NCBI GenBank assembly: GCA_012267385.1
Contig: JAAXGW010000012.1
Span: forward strand, 1 to 43,115
DNA: 43,115 nucleotides
Source: OMG group bacterium
GTDB taxonomy: Bacteria; Pseudomonadota; Gammaproteobacteria; Pseudomonadales; Azotimanducaceae
Direction of reading: 5' to 3'
This document shows, piece by piece, positions 27,906-37,295 of this stretch (positions are counted from its first letter, which is position 1; every line of letters starts with the position of its first letter). The position numbers and the translations under genes are program-made. The notes beneath the pieces are model-generated. The model did no database searches and was not told where the DNA came from. It saw only the letters and a program-made list of their open reading frames with translations.

Positions 27906-29738
27906 TTATCTGTTTTCCATGGCTTCTACCTGAGCCTTTTCGCGAGGACTCAATAGAGTTTTGGCGTTTGCGATTTGCTCGTCGGAAAGTACTGGTTCGA
28001 GTGTGTTTCGCCAGATCAGATGAAAGGCCGCTCTCGATTTGATACTACTTGTAGATAAGTCTTCAAGGTACTCATACAAAACTGTCGGTTTTTCGCTAGC
28101 CCACATGCCCACAATACTGTTATAGTAATCCTGTTGTTTGCGTTCCGATAATTCTTTTCCTAGCTCCAGGGCTTCGCTGTACTGTCCTTGCACTACCATC
28201 GCTTCACCAACTTCCGCGTGAGCGCTGCGATGAGCTTCAGTTTCCTTTACTCTCGTAAGTAACTTCTTTGCCGCGTCAATATCACCGTGGAATGCGACCG
28301 TTCTAATAACGACTAAGTCTAAGGGATATCCCCTGCCTGGTTGAGCCGGGTGTGCGGTTGCAAGTTCAAAAGCTCGATTAGGATCTTTGGGAGCCATAAG
28401 GGTTAATACCGTTTGCATTAACCTGTGTCGTTGAGGGTCGTCGGCAGAATATTGACTCACAACCCATTCCGCTGCAGCCTCGGGTTGTTTAAAAGCCCAA
28501 GAAGTCAAGATATGTACTATGATCGAAGTGGTATTTCCCACAAATTCCTCTACCATACTTAGTTTTTCGATCGCTTCCAAAGGGTCTTTTCGAGCAAATC
28601 TACCAAATGCTGACTCCAACGTTGGTAGCCGAACCTCCTCGGAAATCATTTCAACATTTTCGACTAATTCGTGAGGATTGGTTTGCGCCCAAACTTGGGC
28701 GATTTCTTGTTCAAGGACTGAAACTAACGAGACTGACTCAAAGGTAGAGATTGCCTCCAACGCAGCTCGTGCATCCGTTTTCGCCCATTCACTGACAACG
28801 ATCTTACCCAAAAATTGCTTGAGGTGTGGGTCCGCTAATCCCCGAGTGTAGTCTAAAGCACCAGCCAAATCTTCTTGCACAATCGTGCTCAACAAACGAC
28901 GTTTAGTACCGAAATCGTCAAATTGCGAATGGCTTATCTTCGAAAACACGTCACGACCAATTTGTTCGCGCCAAGCTTCTGCGACCAGTATTAAAGAATC
29001 AAGCTGCAGATAATCGGTAACCTCGTCGTTGAGCAAAATCTCCCAGGATTCGTTCGGCTCAGCCATGCTCTCGAAGGCGGCCGCGTCGCTCAAACGTTTA
29101 AGAAAAATTTCTTCTCCGTCAAACTGTTTAGCTATTGCGCGACGCCTACTGTCTGGTAGGTCGTCTCGGGATTCGAGGATCGCTTCGAGAGCGACACTAC
29201 GCCGCGAGCCCGATAGACTCGACGCAGCCTCGATTGCTTCATCTAATTGCAGAATTGACCACTCGCTAAAGACGCTTCGCAATAGCTCTTCAGATTGAAA
29301 CGTTGACATTTCCTTAATGTACGTAAGAGCTGTTTGAGGACTGATCGCGGTCAAATGTCTGAGTATGGCATCTTGGGCGATCTTGCGATGGCTATTACGC
29401 TCGATTCTTTGTGACTGAATCCACCAGTCTCCCAATTCTTCTTCTGAAGCAGAAGACAAGACAGAGTGCAGCGCTTTGTTCTGTTCAAAGACATTACGAT
29501 GTTGAAAGACTTCTGCAAACTGCTCGGCTACCACAGTCCCAGAACTGTGAATACTGTCCGATGAAGTTTGTTGGCCTCCACCTTGAGCGACGTCTTGTGT
29601 TGATTGTTCGTTTTGTTGTTGTAGTTGCAGGACTGTAAAAACGACAAGTACTCCTAGTGTCAAACCCGCCGCGAATGACGCTCCTATTAAAACGATGCGT
29701 TTGGAAACAGTCGAAGATTGTCCACTCGTTGTTGCCAT
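27906..29738 (-). CDS. membrane-anchored alpha-solenoid protein, array copy H
   Basis: A 610-residue paralogue, sister of copy I: both start M-A-T-T-S-G-Q-S and share K-P-T-V-L-Y, R-A-A-F-H-L and E-P-V-L-S-D-E-Q-I at the end. ATG at 29738 has GGGAG seven bases before it and a TATAAT box 28 bases before it, so it can be expressed alone. Anchor: I-G-A-S-F-A-A-G-L-T-L-G-V-L-V-V. Linker has Q-Q-Q-N-E-Q-S-T-Q-D-V-A-Q. The solenoid includes the family blocks W-W-I-Q-S-Q-R-I-E-R, E-S-R-D-D-L and S-W-E-I-L-L-N-D-E-V. It lies first after the decayed island, downstream of which fossil G sits. Confidence 0.85.
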   Translation of the reverse strand: MATTSGQSSTVSKRIVLIGASFAAGLTLGVLVVFTVLQLQQQNEQSTQDVAQGGGQQTSSDSIHSSGTVVAEQFAEVFQHRNVFEQNKALHSVLSSASEEELGDWWIQSQRIERNSHRKIAQDAILRHLTAISPQTALTYIKEMSTFQSEELLRSVFSEWSILQLDEAIEAASSLSGSRRSVALEAILESRDDLPDSRRRAIAKQFDGEEIFLKRLSDAAAFESMAEPNESWEILLNDEVTDYLQLDSLILVAEAWREQIGRDVFSKISHSQFDDFGTKRRLLSTIVQEDLAGALDYTRGLADPHLKQFLGKIVVSEWAKTDARAALEAISTFESVSLVSVLEQEIAQVWAQTNPHELVENVEMISEEVRLPTLESAFGRFARKDPLEAIEKLSMVEEFVGNTTSIIVHILTSWAFKQPEAAAEWVVSQYSADDPQRHRLMQTVLTLMAPKDPNRAFELATAHPAQPGRGYPLDLVVIRTVAFHGDIDAAKKLLTRVKETEAHRSAHAEVGEAMVVQGQYSEALELGKELSERKQQDYYNSIVGMWASEKPTVLYEYLEDLSTSSIKSRAAFHLIWRNTLEPVLSDEQIANAKTLLSPREKAQVEAMENR

Positions 29739-29765
29739 GTTGCTACTCCCAAAGAATTCACTTCG

Positions 29766-29771
29766 ATTATA
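29766..29771 (-). promoter_or_regulatory. -10 box of array copy H
   Basis: TATAAT on the minus strand, followed by CGAAGTGAATTC, 28 bases before the ATG. Copy I has the same sequence at the same distance with TAAATAATCGAAGAGAATTC. No clear -35. Confidence 0.5.
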
Positions 29772-29810
29772 TAACGAGTTTACATGAACTTGAGAAGAGA
29801 GACCTACGAC

Positions 29811-31643
29811 TTATCTGTTTTCAATAATCTGTATCGATTTCCTGTCGCGTGAGCTTAATAGCGTTTTAGCTTTTGTGATTTGCTCATCGGAGAGTACTGG
29901 TTCGCTTGTGTTTCGCCATAGTAGATGAAAGGCTGCTCTTGATTTGATATTGCTTGTAGGCAAGTCTTCAAGAGAGTCATACAAGACCGTAGGTTTTTTA
30001 CCAGCCCAACTATTAAAAATTTGGTCATAGTAATAGAAATGGTTTACTTTGGGTAAGTCTTTTCCAAGTTCCACGGCTTCGCTATACTGTCCCTGAGCTA
30101 CCATCGCCCTGCCAACCTGCACGCAAGCGTCTCGTCTATCGTCTCCTTTCAATCTTGGTAGAAGGTCCTTTGCCACTTCAAAATCACCTTCGCGAGCTAT
30201 TTCGTCAATTACAAATTCTTCTAATCCACGACCCCCGCTCGGGGAGGGGTGTGCAGATGCGAGTTCAAAGGCACGATGGGGATCTTTGTGAGCCAAATGG
30301 GGCACTACCCTCGCAATTAGTGCTCGACGCTCGGGGTCATCAGGTGAGTAATGCCGCATGACCCAGTCAGCCGCGGCATCTGATTGCTGAAAAGCCCACT
30401 CACTCACAATTCTCCGAACAATCTTAGACGTATTGCCAACATAGCGTTCCACGAAACTCAGTTTTCCGAATGCTTCACTAGGTTTTTTTCTTGCGATGTA
30501 CGAAAACGCATTCTCCAACGCCCTCAGACGAGTTTCTTCCGATATCAATTGGATATTTTCAATCACTGCATCAGGATTACTTCGTGCCCAAACGTCCGCA
30601 ATTTCTCTTTCGAGAAGTTCAGACAGTGAAGCTGGTTCCATAAAGTTAACAGCTTTTAACGCCGCAGGCGCATCCGCACGAGCCCATTCGGCAACGATGA
30701 TGCGCGACAAATCAGTCTGCTCACGTCCACCCCCTAACGTGCGCGTATAGTTCAATGCACCAGCTGGATCGGATTGTGCAATTACGGCAACCGAGTACTC
30801 TAGAATCCAGTAATCCGAGATTTCTCTAAACATATTAGAAAGCACTTCGAATCCTTTATGTTCGTACCATTCCTTCGCGACAATTGCTAGTGAATGCATT
30901 TGTAGGTAATCGTCGACGTCGTCATTGAGCAATATATTCCATGACTCCTCGGGATTTGTGATAGTTTGAGACGCTTTCGTATCGCTCAACAGTTTGAGAA
31001 ACGTCTCTTCCTCTCCAAGCTGGGTTGCGATCGAGCGAAGCTGGTTTTCCGAAAGATCGTCGCGCATTTCAAGGATCGCTTGAAGAGCTACATCACGATG
31101 GCGACCTGCTAGCGTGCTGACTGCTTCGACGGCATCTTCTAAGTTTGAAACAGACCACTGAAAAAATACTATCATCAACAAAGCTTCGGCTTTAAAAGTT
31201 GAGACGTCTTCGATGTATCGAAGTGCTTGATGAGGACTTTTCAAAGCGACGTTCTGAAGTATGGCACTTTGAGCAATCCTGCGATGGATATCTCGCTCAA
31301 TTTTGTGAGACTGCTGCCACCAATCTTTCAATTCCTGTTCTGTTGCTCGGGAAAGGGTAGAGTGAAGTACGTTGTACTGTTTTGAAATGCTAGGAAGTTC
31401 AAAAATTTCTTGAAATTGCCCAACTTCAACAATGTCTTCTGAACGCGCAACAACCGTAGTGGATTTGGAGGTTTGCCGTGATTCTCGGTTTGCAACGTCT
31501 CGCTTTGATTGTTCGTTTTGAGGCTTTAGGAATTGGATTGAAAAAACAGCAAGCGCGCCGAATACTAAGCCCGCCGCAAATGACACTCCTATTAAAAAAC
31601 TGCGTTGGGAAATACTTTTAGATTGCCCGCTTGTCGTTGCCAT
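29811..31643 (-). CDS. membrane-anchored alpha-solenoid protein, array copy I
   Basis: A 610-residue paralogue and sister of copy H, only 72 bases away. ATG at 31643 is preceded by GGGTG and by an AATAAT box in the same place as in copy H. Variants of family blocks: W-W-Q-Q-S-H-K-I-E-R, E-M-R-D-D-L, S-W-N-I-L-L-N-D-D-V-D-D-Y. Helix-turn features in the third quarter differ (R-T-L-G-G-G-R-E-Q instead of an acidic loop), and a single Cys occurs in R-R-D-A-C-V-Q-V. The C-terminus ends I-I-E-N-R. These differences on solenoid loops, with the core repeats kept, are what I would expect of paralogues diverging in binding surface. Confidence 0.85.
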   Translation of the reverse strand: MATTSGQSKSISQRSFLIGVSFAAGLVFGALAVFSIQFLKPQNEQSKRDVANRESRQTSKSTTVVARSEDIVEVGQFQEIFELPSISKQYNVLHSTLSRATEQELKDWWQQSHKIERDIHRRIAQSAILQNVALKSPHQALRYIEDVSTFKAEALLMIVFFQWSVSNLEDAVEAVSTLAGRHRDVALQAILEMRDDLSENQLRSIATQLGEEETFLKLLSDTKASQTITNPEESWNILLNDDVDDYLQMHSLAIVAKEWYEHKGFEVLSNMFREISDYWILEYSVAVIAQSDPAGALNYTRTLGGGREQTDLSRIIVAEWARADAPAALKAVNFMEPASLSELLEREIADVWARSNPDAVIENIQLISEETRLRALENAFSYIARKKPSEAFGKLSFVERYVGNTSKIVRRIVSEWAFQQSDAAADWVMRHYSPDDPERRALIARVVPHLAHKDPHRAFELASAHPSPSGGRGLEEFVIDEIAREGDFEVAKDLLPRLKGDDRRDACVQVGRAMVAQGQYSEAVELGKDLPKVNHFYYYDQIFNSWAGKKPTVLYDSLEDLPTSNIKSRAAFHLLWRNTSEPVLSDEQITKAKTLLSSRDRKSIQIIENR

Positions 31644-31670
31644 AGTCTTACACCCAGAGAATTCTCTTCG

Positions 31671-31676
31671 ATTATT
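31671..31676 (-). promoter_or_regulatory. -10-like box of array copy I
   Basis: AATAAT on the minus strand, 28 bases before the ATG, followed by CGAAGAGAATTC as in copy H. TTAGAA about 16 bases upstream could be a weak -35. Confidence 0.38.
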
Positions 31677-31727
31677 TACGAGTATGCGTGGTTTCTAACG
31701 ACAATGTACGATTACGATTAACTCCAC

Positions 31728-33533
31728 CTACTCATCGTTTTTTACAAATGTTTTTGCATGTTCAATCTGCTCATCGGTCAATTCGGGTGAACGCTTGTTG
31801 CGGCTGATCAAAAAGGTAGCAGCGAGAGACTTCAGATCACTCGTCGGTAAATCGTCGAGGGACTCGTAAAGACCTTTGGGATCAGATGTAGCCCAATTAG
31901 CCATCATTCCGAAATAGTAGCCACTCTGTGGTTCTCCGTCTAAATCTTTTCCTAGTGCTAAGGCATCTTCTGTTTGTCCCTGTCTGATCATTTCCCAAGA
32001 TATTGTCGAGTAAATTCGAGACTTGGAAGCTTCGGGGACGCGAGGAATAAGTTCCTTCACGAGTTCGAGGTTGCCTGAATCTAATATTTCTCCAACGACC
32101 TCTGTATCTAATCTGATTAAACCCTCGCCAGTAGTATGTTCTATCGCGAGTTCAAATGCGTTGATGGGCTCTTCGCGAGCTAAGCGCGGTAAAGCACTTA
32201 GCAACAAGACCCGATGTTGCGGGTCCTCTTGGGTGTAGTGTTCTAAAACCCAGTTAGTCGCAGCTCTAGGTTCTTTATCAGACCATTCTCGCACAATCGA
32301 GTGAACGATCGAATCAGTGGTACCAACGAATTTCTCGACTAAACTCAATCTAGCAAGAGCATCCAACGGATCTTGCGATGAGATCCGGGCAAACGCTGAC
32401 TCTAAAGTTCGTAGTCGAAGCTCTTCTGATATTACTTCAATATTTTCAATCACTTCGTTCGGTTTGGTACTCGCCCAAATCTCCGATATTTGACCTTCGA
32501 GATTTGAAGCCAAAGAAGCTGGTTCAAAAGTTGAGGCTGCTGACAGAGCGGCTTGTGCATCCGATCTAGCCCAGGCACGAACGATGATCCTCGACAAGTC
32601 TGACTTTTCTCTCTCGTTTGTGAGTTCTCGAGTATAGTCCAAAGCAAGCGGTAGATCCATTTCGGCAACTGTGCGCAATAATTGTTGTTTCAGTTGGTAG
32701 TTGTCAGTGTTCGTGCTGTAGATCTTTGAGAGTACTTCAAAGCCAATTTCTTCGAACCACATCTCAGCTACTTTTACAAGAGACTCTGTTTGCAGGACGT
32801 CTTCTACCTCGTCATTGAGCAATGTCTCCCATGATTCTTGAGGGTCTGCGATGTTTTGAGATGCCTTTGAATCACTAGCTAACTTAAGAAATACCTCTTT
32901 ATGTTCGAGTTGTATGGCAATGTCGTGTCTTCTAGCATCTGTCAGGTCGTCACGGGTATTCAGGATAGCTTCAAGAGCAACTTGCCGTTGGTCTCGTGAT
33001 AGAGACTTAGCGGTCTCAATTGCTTTGTCTAGTTGTGAGATTGACCACTCAATAAACAAACTCCTGACCATCAAGTCCGTCTCAAAAATCGAAACATCGT
33101 CTATTAGGTGGAGCGCGTCATGTGGATTTATCGTCGCCAACTTTCGGAGTATCGCATGCTGTAGTTTTTTGCGATGACTCTGTCTCTCTACTTCTTGAGA
33201 TTGCATCCACAAGTCTTTCAACTCTTGCGCCGATGCTGACGAAAGGGAATCAAAGATCGCTGTTTGTTGATCAAAAATACTCGGTTGACTAAAGATTTCT
33301 GAAATTTGAACGGGATCTTGTGGGCTTGCTGTTGAACCGTTGATAGAAGTCTCTGAAGAAATTTGACGGCGATCACTTTCTACATTACCTTGCGTCGGAA
33401 ACTCACTTTGAGATCCAAATTTCTGGAATGAAATAACGCCGAGTATTCCGAACGTCAGACCTATTGTGAGAGTTAGTCCCAAAACAACAATGCGTTGCAG
33501 TCCTGTTTTAGCTTTCTTACTTGGATTTGTCAT
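31728..33533 (-). CDS. membrane-anchored alpha-solenoid protein, array copy J
   Basis: A 601-residue paralogue, sister of copy K. I prefer the ATG at 33533 to a TTG 12 bases upstream, because M-T-N-P-S-K-K aligns with M-T-K-A-R-K-N of copy K. In this pair the family W-W is L-W (L-K-D-L-W-M-Q-S-Q-E-V-E-R), showing the first Trp is replaceable. The anchor is V-L-G-L-T-L-T-I-G-L-T-F-G-I-L-G. N-terminal linker differs from the others (F-P-T-Q-G-N-V-E). C-terminus stops at K-N-D-E, about eight residues earlier than in copies A-I. 84 bases separate it from copy I downstream. Confidence 0.85.
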   Translation of the reverse strand: MTNPSKKAKTGLQRIVVLGLTLTIGLTFGILGVISFQKFGSQSEFPTQGNVESDRRQISSETSINGSTASPQDPVQISEIFSQPSIFDQQTAIFDSLSSASAQELKDLWMQSQEVERQSHRKKLQHAILRKLATINPHDALHLIDDVSIFETDLMVRSLFIEWSISQLDKAIETAKSLSRDQRQVALEAILNTRDDLTDARRHDIAIQLEHKEVFLKLASDSKASQNIADPQESWETLLNDEVEDVLQTESLVKVAEMWFEEIGFEVLSKIYSTNTDNYQLKQQLLRTVAEMDLPLALDYTRELTNEREKSDLSRIIVRAWARSDAQAALSAASTFEPASLASNLEGQISEIWASTKPNEVIENIEVISEELRLRTLESAFARISSQDPLDALARLSLVEKFVGTTDSIVHSIVREWSDKEPRAATNWVLEHYTQEDPQHRVLLLSALPRLAREEPINAFELAIEHTTGEGLIRLDTEVVGEILDSGNLELVKELIPRVPEASKSRIYSTISWEMIRQGQTEDALALGKDLDGEPQSGYYFGMMANWATSDPKGLYESLDDLPTSDLKSLAATFLISRNKRSPELTDEQIEHAKTFVKNDE

Positions 33534-33660
33534 ATCTCGACTCAAATTGGGTTCCTAATGTATTCATGTATACAGTGTAGCGACCGACAATGGCACCGAA
33601 TCTCAATATATCGCTGTTTCGGAAGACATCGTAAGCTCTTCAGTAACGTTTATAGCCCGT

Positions 33661-35466
33661 CTAGTCATCGGACTCTACAAAAGTTTGGGCGTGTTTGATC
33701 TGCTCATCGCTTAACAGTGAGACGTGAATGTTGCGTCTTATCAACTCCTCCGCAGCAAGCGACTTGAGTTCGTCGGTGGGTAAGTTGCCAAGTTTCTCGT
33801 ATAAGTTCTTCGGATTTTCCCTTGCCCAAGCATACATGACTTGATCGTAGTAAAAGGATTGCTGTTCTTCGTTCAAATTTTTTCCCAGCTCTAATGCTTC
33901 TTCCGTTTGTGCCTGTTTGACCAACGCCTGACCATAGTGAATGTACGCAAGAGTTTTCGAATCTTCGTGTACTCGTGTAATTAGCTTCTTCGCTAGTTCT
34001 AGATTGCCAGCATATGTGATCTGCGTAAACACATCCATTTCTAATCCGCCCCATCGTCCCCCAGTGGAGTGTTCTAACGCAATTTCAAACGCGGCTTCGG
34101 GCTCGACGCGAGCCAGATAGCTTAAAACACTATCCAACATCGTTACGCGATGTGGGTCTTCTCGCTCGTAGTTTTCTAGCACCCAATCAGTCGCTTCTCG
34201 AGGTTCTGTATAAGACCATTCGCGCACGATGCTGTGTACTATCGACGAAGTATTAGCAACGAGATTCTCGACGGAACTTACTCTAGCGAGAGCATTCTCA
34301 GGATCCTGAGATGCAAGTTGAGCAAATGCTGACTCAAGAGCATCTAGCCGATGTTCATCCGTTACCGCATCAATGTTCTGAATCACTTCATTAGGTCTGA
34401 TACTTGCCCAAACCTTGGTGATTTGAACCTCAAGCGCTGATGCAATAGAAGTGGGTTCAAAGGTGGAGACAGCGAAAAGGGCGGCAAGCGCATCCGATCT
34501 AGCCCATACGCGAACTATAGTCCTCGACAAACTTGACTTTTCACTCTCGTCAGTTAGTTCGCGGGTATAGTTCAACGCACCTAATGGGTCCTCTTCGGCA
34601 ATCTTACGAATTAATTGTTGTCTTAGTTGATCGTCGTCTATGTCCGCGCTATAAATGTTTGAGAGTACTTTAAAACCAATTTTTTCGCGCCAGGCCTCAG
34701 CTACTTTTAAGAGAGACTCTGCCTGTAGGTAGTCTGCTACCTCGTCGGTGAGTAAAGTGTCCCACGAACTATGAGGTTCCTCGAGGCTCAATAGCGCTTT
34801 TGTGTCGCTGACCATCTTTAGAAATGTCTCTTCGTGTTCGAGTTGTATCGCAATCTCACGGTGTTTGCTTTCCGGTAAGTCGTCTCGAGTGTTAAGGATA
34901 GCCTGTAGAGCGACATTCCTTCGAGGACGTGAAAGAGTACTTACCGCTTTGATTGCTTCTTCTAAATTTGAAAACGACCACTCGCTGAACAGACTCGTCA
35001 ATATCTGGTCGATGTGAAAGATCGATACTTCGTCAATGTACTCAAGTACTTCCGCTGGACTGATGGTAGCTAGCTTGCTGAGTATTCCCTGTTGTATCGT
35101 TACACGATGACTCTCTCTCTCAATTGTTTGAGATTGAACCCACAAGTCGTTCAAATCCTTCGTCGTTGCCCACGATAGGGTAGCGTACAGAGCCTTAGTT
35201 TGATCAAAGACATTCGGTTGATTTAAGATGTCCTGAATTAGCCCAATATTGCCCGTGCCAGTTGGAGAACCCCTATCAGGACTGGTAGTCGAGGATTGGT
35301 TTAGACCTCTTTGAGCTACATCTTGCTTTGATTTTTCGTTTTGCGAATCGAGATTTTGGATTGCAAGCACCACGAATACTCCTAGCACTAACCCGAACGT
35401 GAATGTCATTCCAATACCAAGAATGAGTTTAAGGGTTGGCGAAGAATTTTTGCGTGCCTTGGTCAT
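33661..35466 (-). CDS. membrane-anchored alpha-solenoid protein, array copy K (first gene)
   Basis: First gene of the array in transcription order, 601 residues. ATG at 35466 has AGGT about eight bases upstream. Sister of copy J: same L-W variant (L-N-D-L-W-V-Q-S-Q-T-I-E-R), same L-R-Q-Q-L and truncated E-S-D-D end. Anchor: G-M-T-F-T-F-G-L-V-L-G-V-F-V-V. Linker: Q-N-E-K-S-K-Q-D-V-A-Q. The repeats E-E-D-P-L-G-A-L, W-A-R-S-D-A-L-A-A-L, W-A-S-I-R-P-N-E-V, L-A-S-Q-D-P-E-N-A-L and so on are complete. It is divergent from the ParB-like gene at 35691, with a 224-base intergenic region that is AT-rich and should carry the promoter of the first gene. Confidence 0.85.
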   Translation of the reverse strand: MTKARKNSSPTLKLILGIGMTFTFGLVLGVFVVLAIQNLDSQNEKSKQDVAQRGLNQSSTTSPDRGSPTGTGNIGLIQDILNQPNVFDQTKALYATLSWATTKDLNDLWVQSQTIERESHRVTIQQGILSKLATISPAEVLEYIDEVSIFHIDQILTSLFSEWSFSNLEEAIKAVSTLSRPRRNVALQAILNTRDDLPESKHREIAIQLEHEETFLKMVSDTKALLSLEEPHSSWDTLLTDEVADYLQAESLLKVAEAWREKIGFKVLSNIYSADIDDDQLRQQLIRKIAEEDPLGALNYTRELTDESEKSSLSRTIVRVWARSDALAALFAVSTFEPTSIASALEVQITKVWASIRPNEVIQNIDAVTDEHRLDALESAFAQLASQDPENALARVSSVENLVANTSSIVHSIVREWSYTEPREATDWVLENYEREDPHRVTMLDSVLSYLARVEPEAAFEIALEHSTGGRWGGLEMDVFTQITYAGNLELAKKLITRVHEDSKTLAYIHYGQALVKQAQTEEALELGKNLNEEQQSFYYDQVMYAWARENPKNLYEKLGNLPTDELKSLAAEELIRRNIHVSLLSDEQIKHAQTFVESDD

Positions 35467-35690
35467 TGGGCTACCTGATTGGAAATTTGCTAGCTCTATT
35501 TTGTGTTTACGATGAACAATGGAAAAACACGCGATTCGATCACAGAGTGCTACTGTTGAATGATTTGTGTGCTTGAATCAATTTATTCGACTTTTAAATC
35601 AAACGATGAAGGAATTTTTCTTGATTCCTTTGCACCACTGTCTAATATATGTATATTTAATCAGTATTACACAATTTTCCTTTTAGTTTT

Positions 35691-37097
35691 TTGGAAGTGT
35701 CCCGAAGTATCAAGTCTCTCTCGTCCGAGTCTCAGATTCCAAACGAAACAGTCGTCGTCGAAGAACTGATCCCGTTAGATCAAATTCAATCTCTACCGTA
35801 CGCGGTTCGGGAGAGCATGCGGGAAGATTACGAAAGACTCTATCAGTCCATCAAAGAGGAAGGTGTGCAGCAACCTTTCGTTGTAGCAAGACCACCAGAA
35901 TCTGAACACTATGTGTTAATTGCTGGTGGCAATACTCGCCTTGAAATCGTTCGACAATTACACGAGGCGAGTGGGGGATCGCGATTCTCCGACATTAATT
36001 GCGTTGTCGTATCTTGGCCTGGGATTTGTATCGCGAAGATTAGCCACCTCATTACGAACGATCTTGTAAACAATGCAAGTTTTATCGAACGCGCCAAATC
36101 GATCTTGAGTTTCATCGATGGAAACACAGACCTTCCAATTGACCATACAACTAGCGATCGGGAAGTGTCCAAGTTTTTTACAGAACATGGCTTCCCACTG
36201 TATCGCACCACCTATGCCGCCATGAGGTATGCGGTGCACTTTCTCAATGACTATTTACCGTTGTCGCTAGCTTCGTCTTTTAGTACTCTTGATGTCAAAC
36301 ATATTCAAAGACTAGAGGACCGACTCAAAAAAGACTGGGTTGTGGAAGGAAAAACAGAATCGGAGTTCAACCAACTGTTTGTAGAAATCGCGCAGAGTTG
36401 CGATCACGAGGATTTGGATTATGAGACGTTTCGAGATTTACTGACAGAGCAGGTTATAGCTGAACTGCAAGACATTGAAGAGAGTTCAGTGAATACGGTA
36501 TCACGAGATACTGTAACAGAAGAAAGTTCAGCCATAGAAGACCTCCCTCAAAAGAGCGATATCGCACCTGAATTTGATACGCCCTCTACATATGTAGTTA
36601 CTAAGGACGAATTTTGTACAGCAAGTGAATTCTTGAACGAGTGCATGGATCAAGAACCCAGCGAACGGATCCGAAATTTAGCGATGGAATTAGCTCGTCG
36701 TTTCAATTTTCAAGAATGTATAAATCTGGGAGATCAGGGAGAGTTTGGATTCGTTGTCGTAGATCTTCCATCAGAAGAATCTTCACAGACCACTCGCTTG
36801 GTTTGGGAATACTTAGTGAATTTTTCCGGGACCTGTGAACTGTCGAAAGATGAACTGATCCCACTCCTCGATCCCGTATCAAGACTCTACGGTGAGTTTG
36901 AAGATCAGGACGTTTCACCCTCACTTCAGATCGCCAAAGAAATAGATCTGTCTGTGATGTGGCGTGTGGATTCTGAATCATTTGAACTATTACTCCATCT
37001 CTGGAGATTAGTGTTCGAACATACAGAATTTAGACCCGATTTGGGGGACGCAGAACCGCCGGTTGAATTTGATGAGCAGTTTCGCATCGCGGCATAA
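35691..37097 (+). CDS. ParB-like protein of an integrative conjugative element
   Basis: A 468-residue protein with an N-terminal ParB/Srx nuclease-like domain: V-E-E-L-I-P-L-D-Q-I near residue 22, L-Y-Q-S-I-K-E-E-G-V-Q-Q-P near 54, the G-G-N-T-R-L-E-I-V motif near 83, then N-x-F-I-E-R-A-K at about 127. The G-G-N-T-R-L form is typical of ICE-encoded ParB proteins as opposed to chromosomal ParB (G-E-R-R). The C-terminal 200 residues are acidic and unfamiliar. Such proteins help maintain the excised element. The start is uncertain: TTG at 35691 or GTG at 35697. No ParA gene is adjacent; the array gene K lies divergently where one might expect the module's beginning. Confidence 0.8.
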   Translation: MEVSRSIKSLSSESQIPNETVVVEELIPLDQIQSLPYAVRESMREDYERLYQSIKEEGVQQPFVVARPPESEHYVLIAGGNTRLEIVRQLHEASGGSRFSDINCVVVSWPGICIAKISHLITNDLVNNASFIERAKSILSFIDGNTDLPIDHTTSDREVSKFFTEHGFPLYRTTYAAMRYAVHFLNDYLPLSLASSFSTLDVKHIQRLEDRLKKDWVVEGKTESEFNQLFVEIAQSCDHEDLDYETFRDLLTEQVIAELQDIEESSVNTVSRDTVTEESSAIEDLPQKSDIAPEFDTPSTYVVTKDEFCTASEFLNECMDQEPSERIRNLAMELARRFNFQECINLGDQGEFGFVVVDLPSEESSQTTRLVWEYLVNFSGTCELSKDELIPLLDPVSRLYGEFEDQDVSPSLQIAKEIDLSVMWRVDSESFELLLHLWRLVFEHTEFRPDLGDAEPPVEFDEQFRIAA

Positions 37098-37175
37098 ATT
37101 TCACTGCTTTGCTGCCGTTGGAAAAAGTGATCACACACTAGCCAGCAACAAATACATATATACCAATGAGTTTAT

Positions 37176-37203
37176 ATTCGCGGAAAGGTAAATTACCGCG
37201 AAT
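37176..37203. repeat. nested inverted repeats between ParB-like and PFL_4669 genes
   Basis: ATTCGCGG at 37176-37183 pairs with CCGCGAAT at 37196-37203 (8 bp perfect). A second palindrome GGTAA-A-TTACC at 37187-37197 overlaps the right arm. No T-run follows, so it is more likely a protein-binding site or leader structure than a terminator. Confidence 0.5.
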
Positions 37204-37279
37204 TTAGACCGGAAAATCAGATCGATTACCGAACTGATTAGGTCTTGAAGTTTCATTGTTGAGTCTCTAAAAATTCCTG

Positions 37280-37285
37280 TATAAT
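37280..37285 (+). promoter_or_regulatory. -10 box of the PFL_4669-like gene
   Basis: TATAAT at 37280-37285 preceded by TG. TTGTTG at 37256-37261 is 18 bases upstream as a partial -35. Transcription would start about 4 bases before the ATG at 37296, so the message would be almost leaderless; no ribosome binding site is visible. Confidence 0.5.
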
Positions 37286-37295
37286 ATATGGACAT

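Noticed and set aside
12451-35466. Array read as a CRISPR-like or short tandem DNA repeat
   Set aside because: The repetition is of whole 1.8-kb genes with diverged sequence; no short direct repeats with spacers exist.
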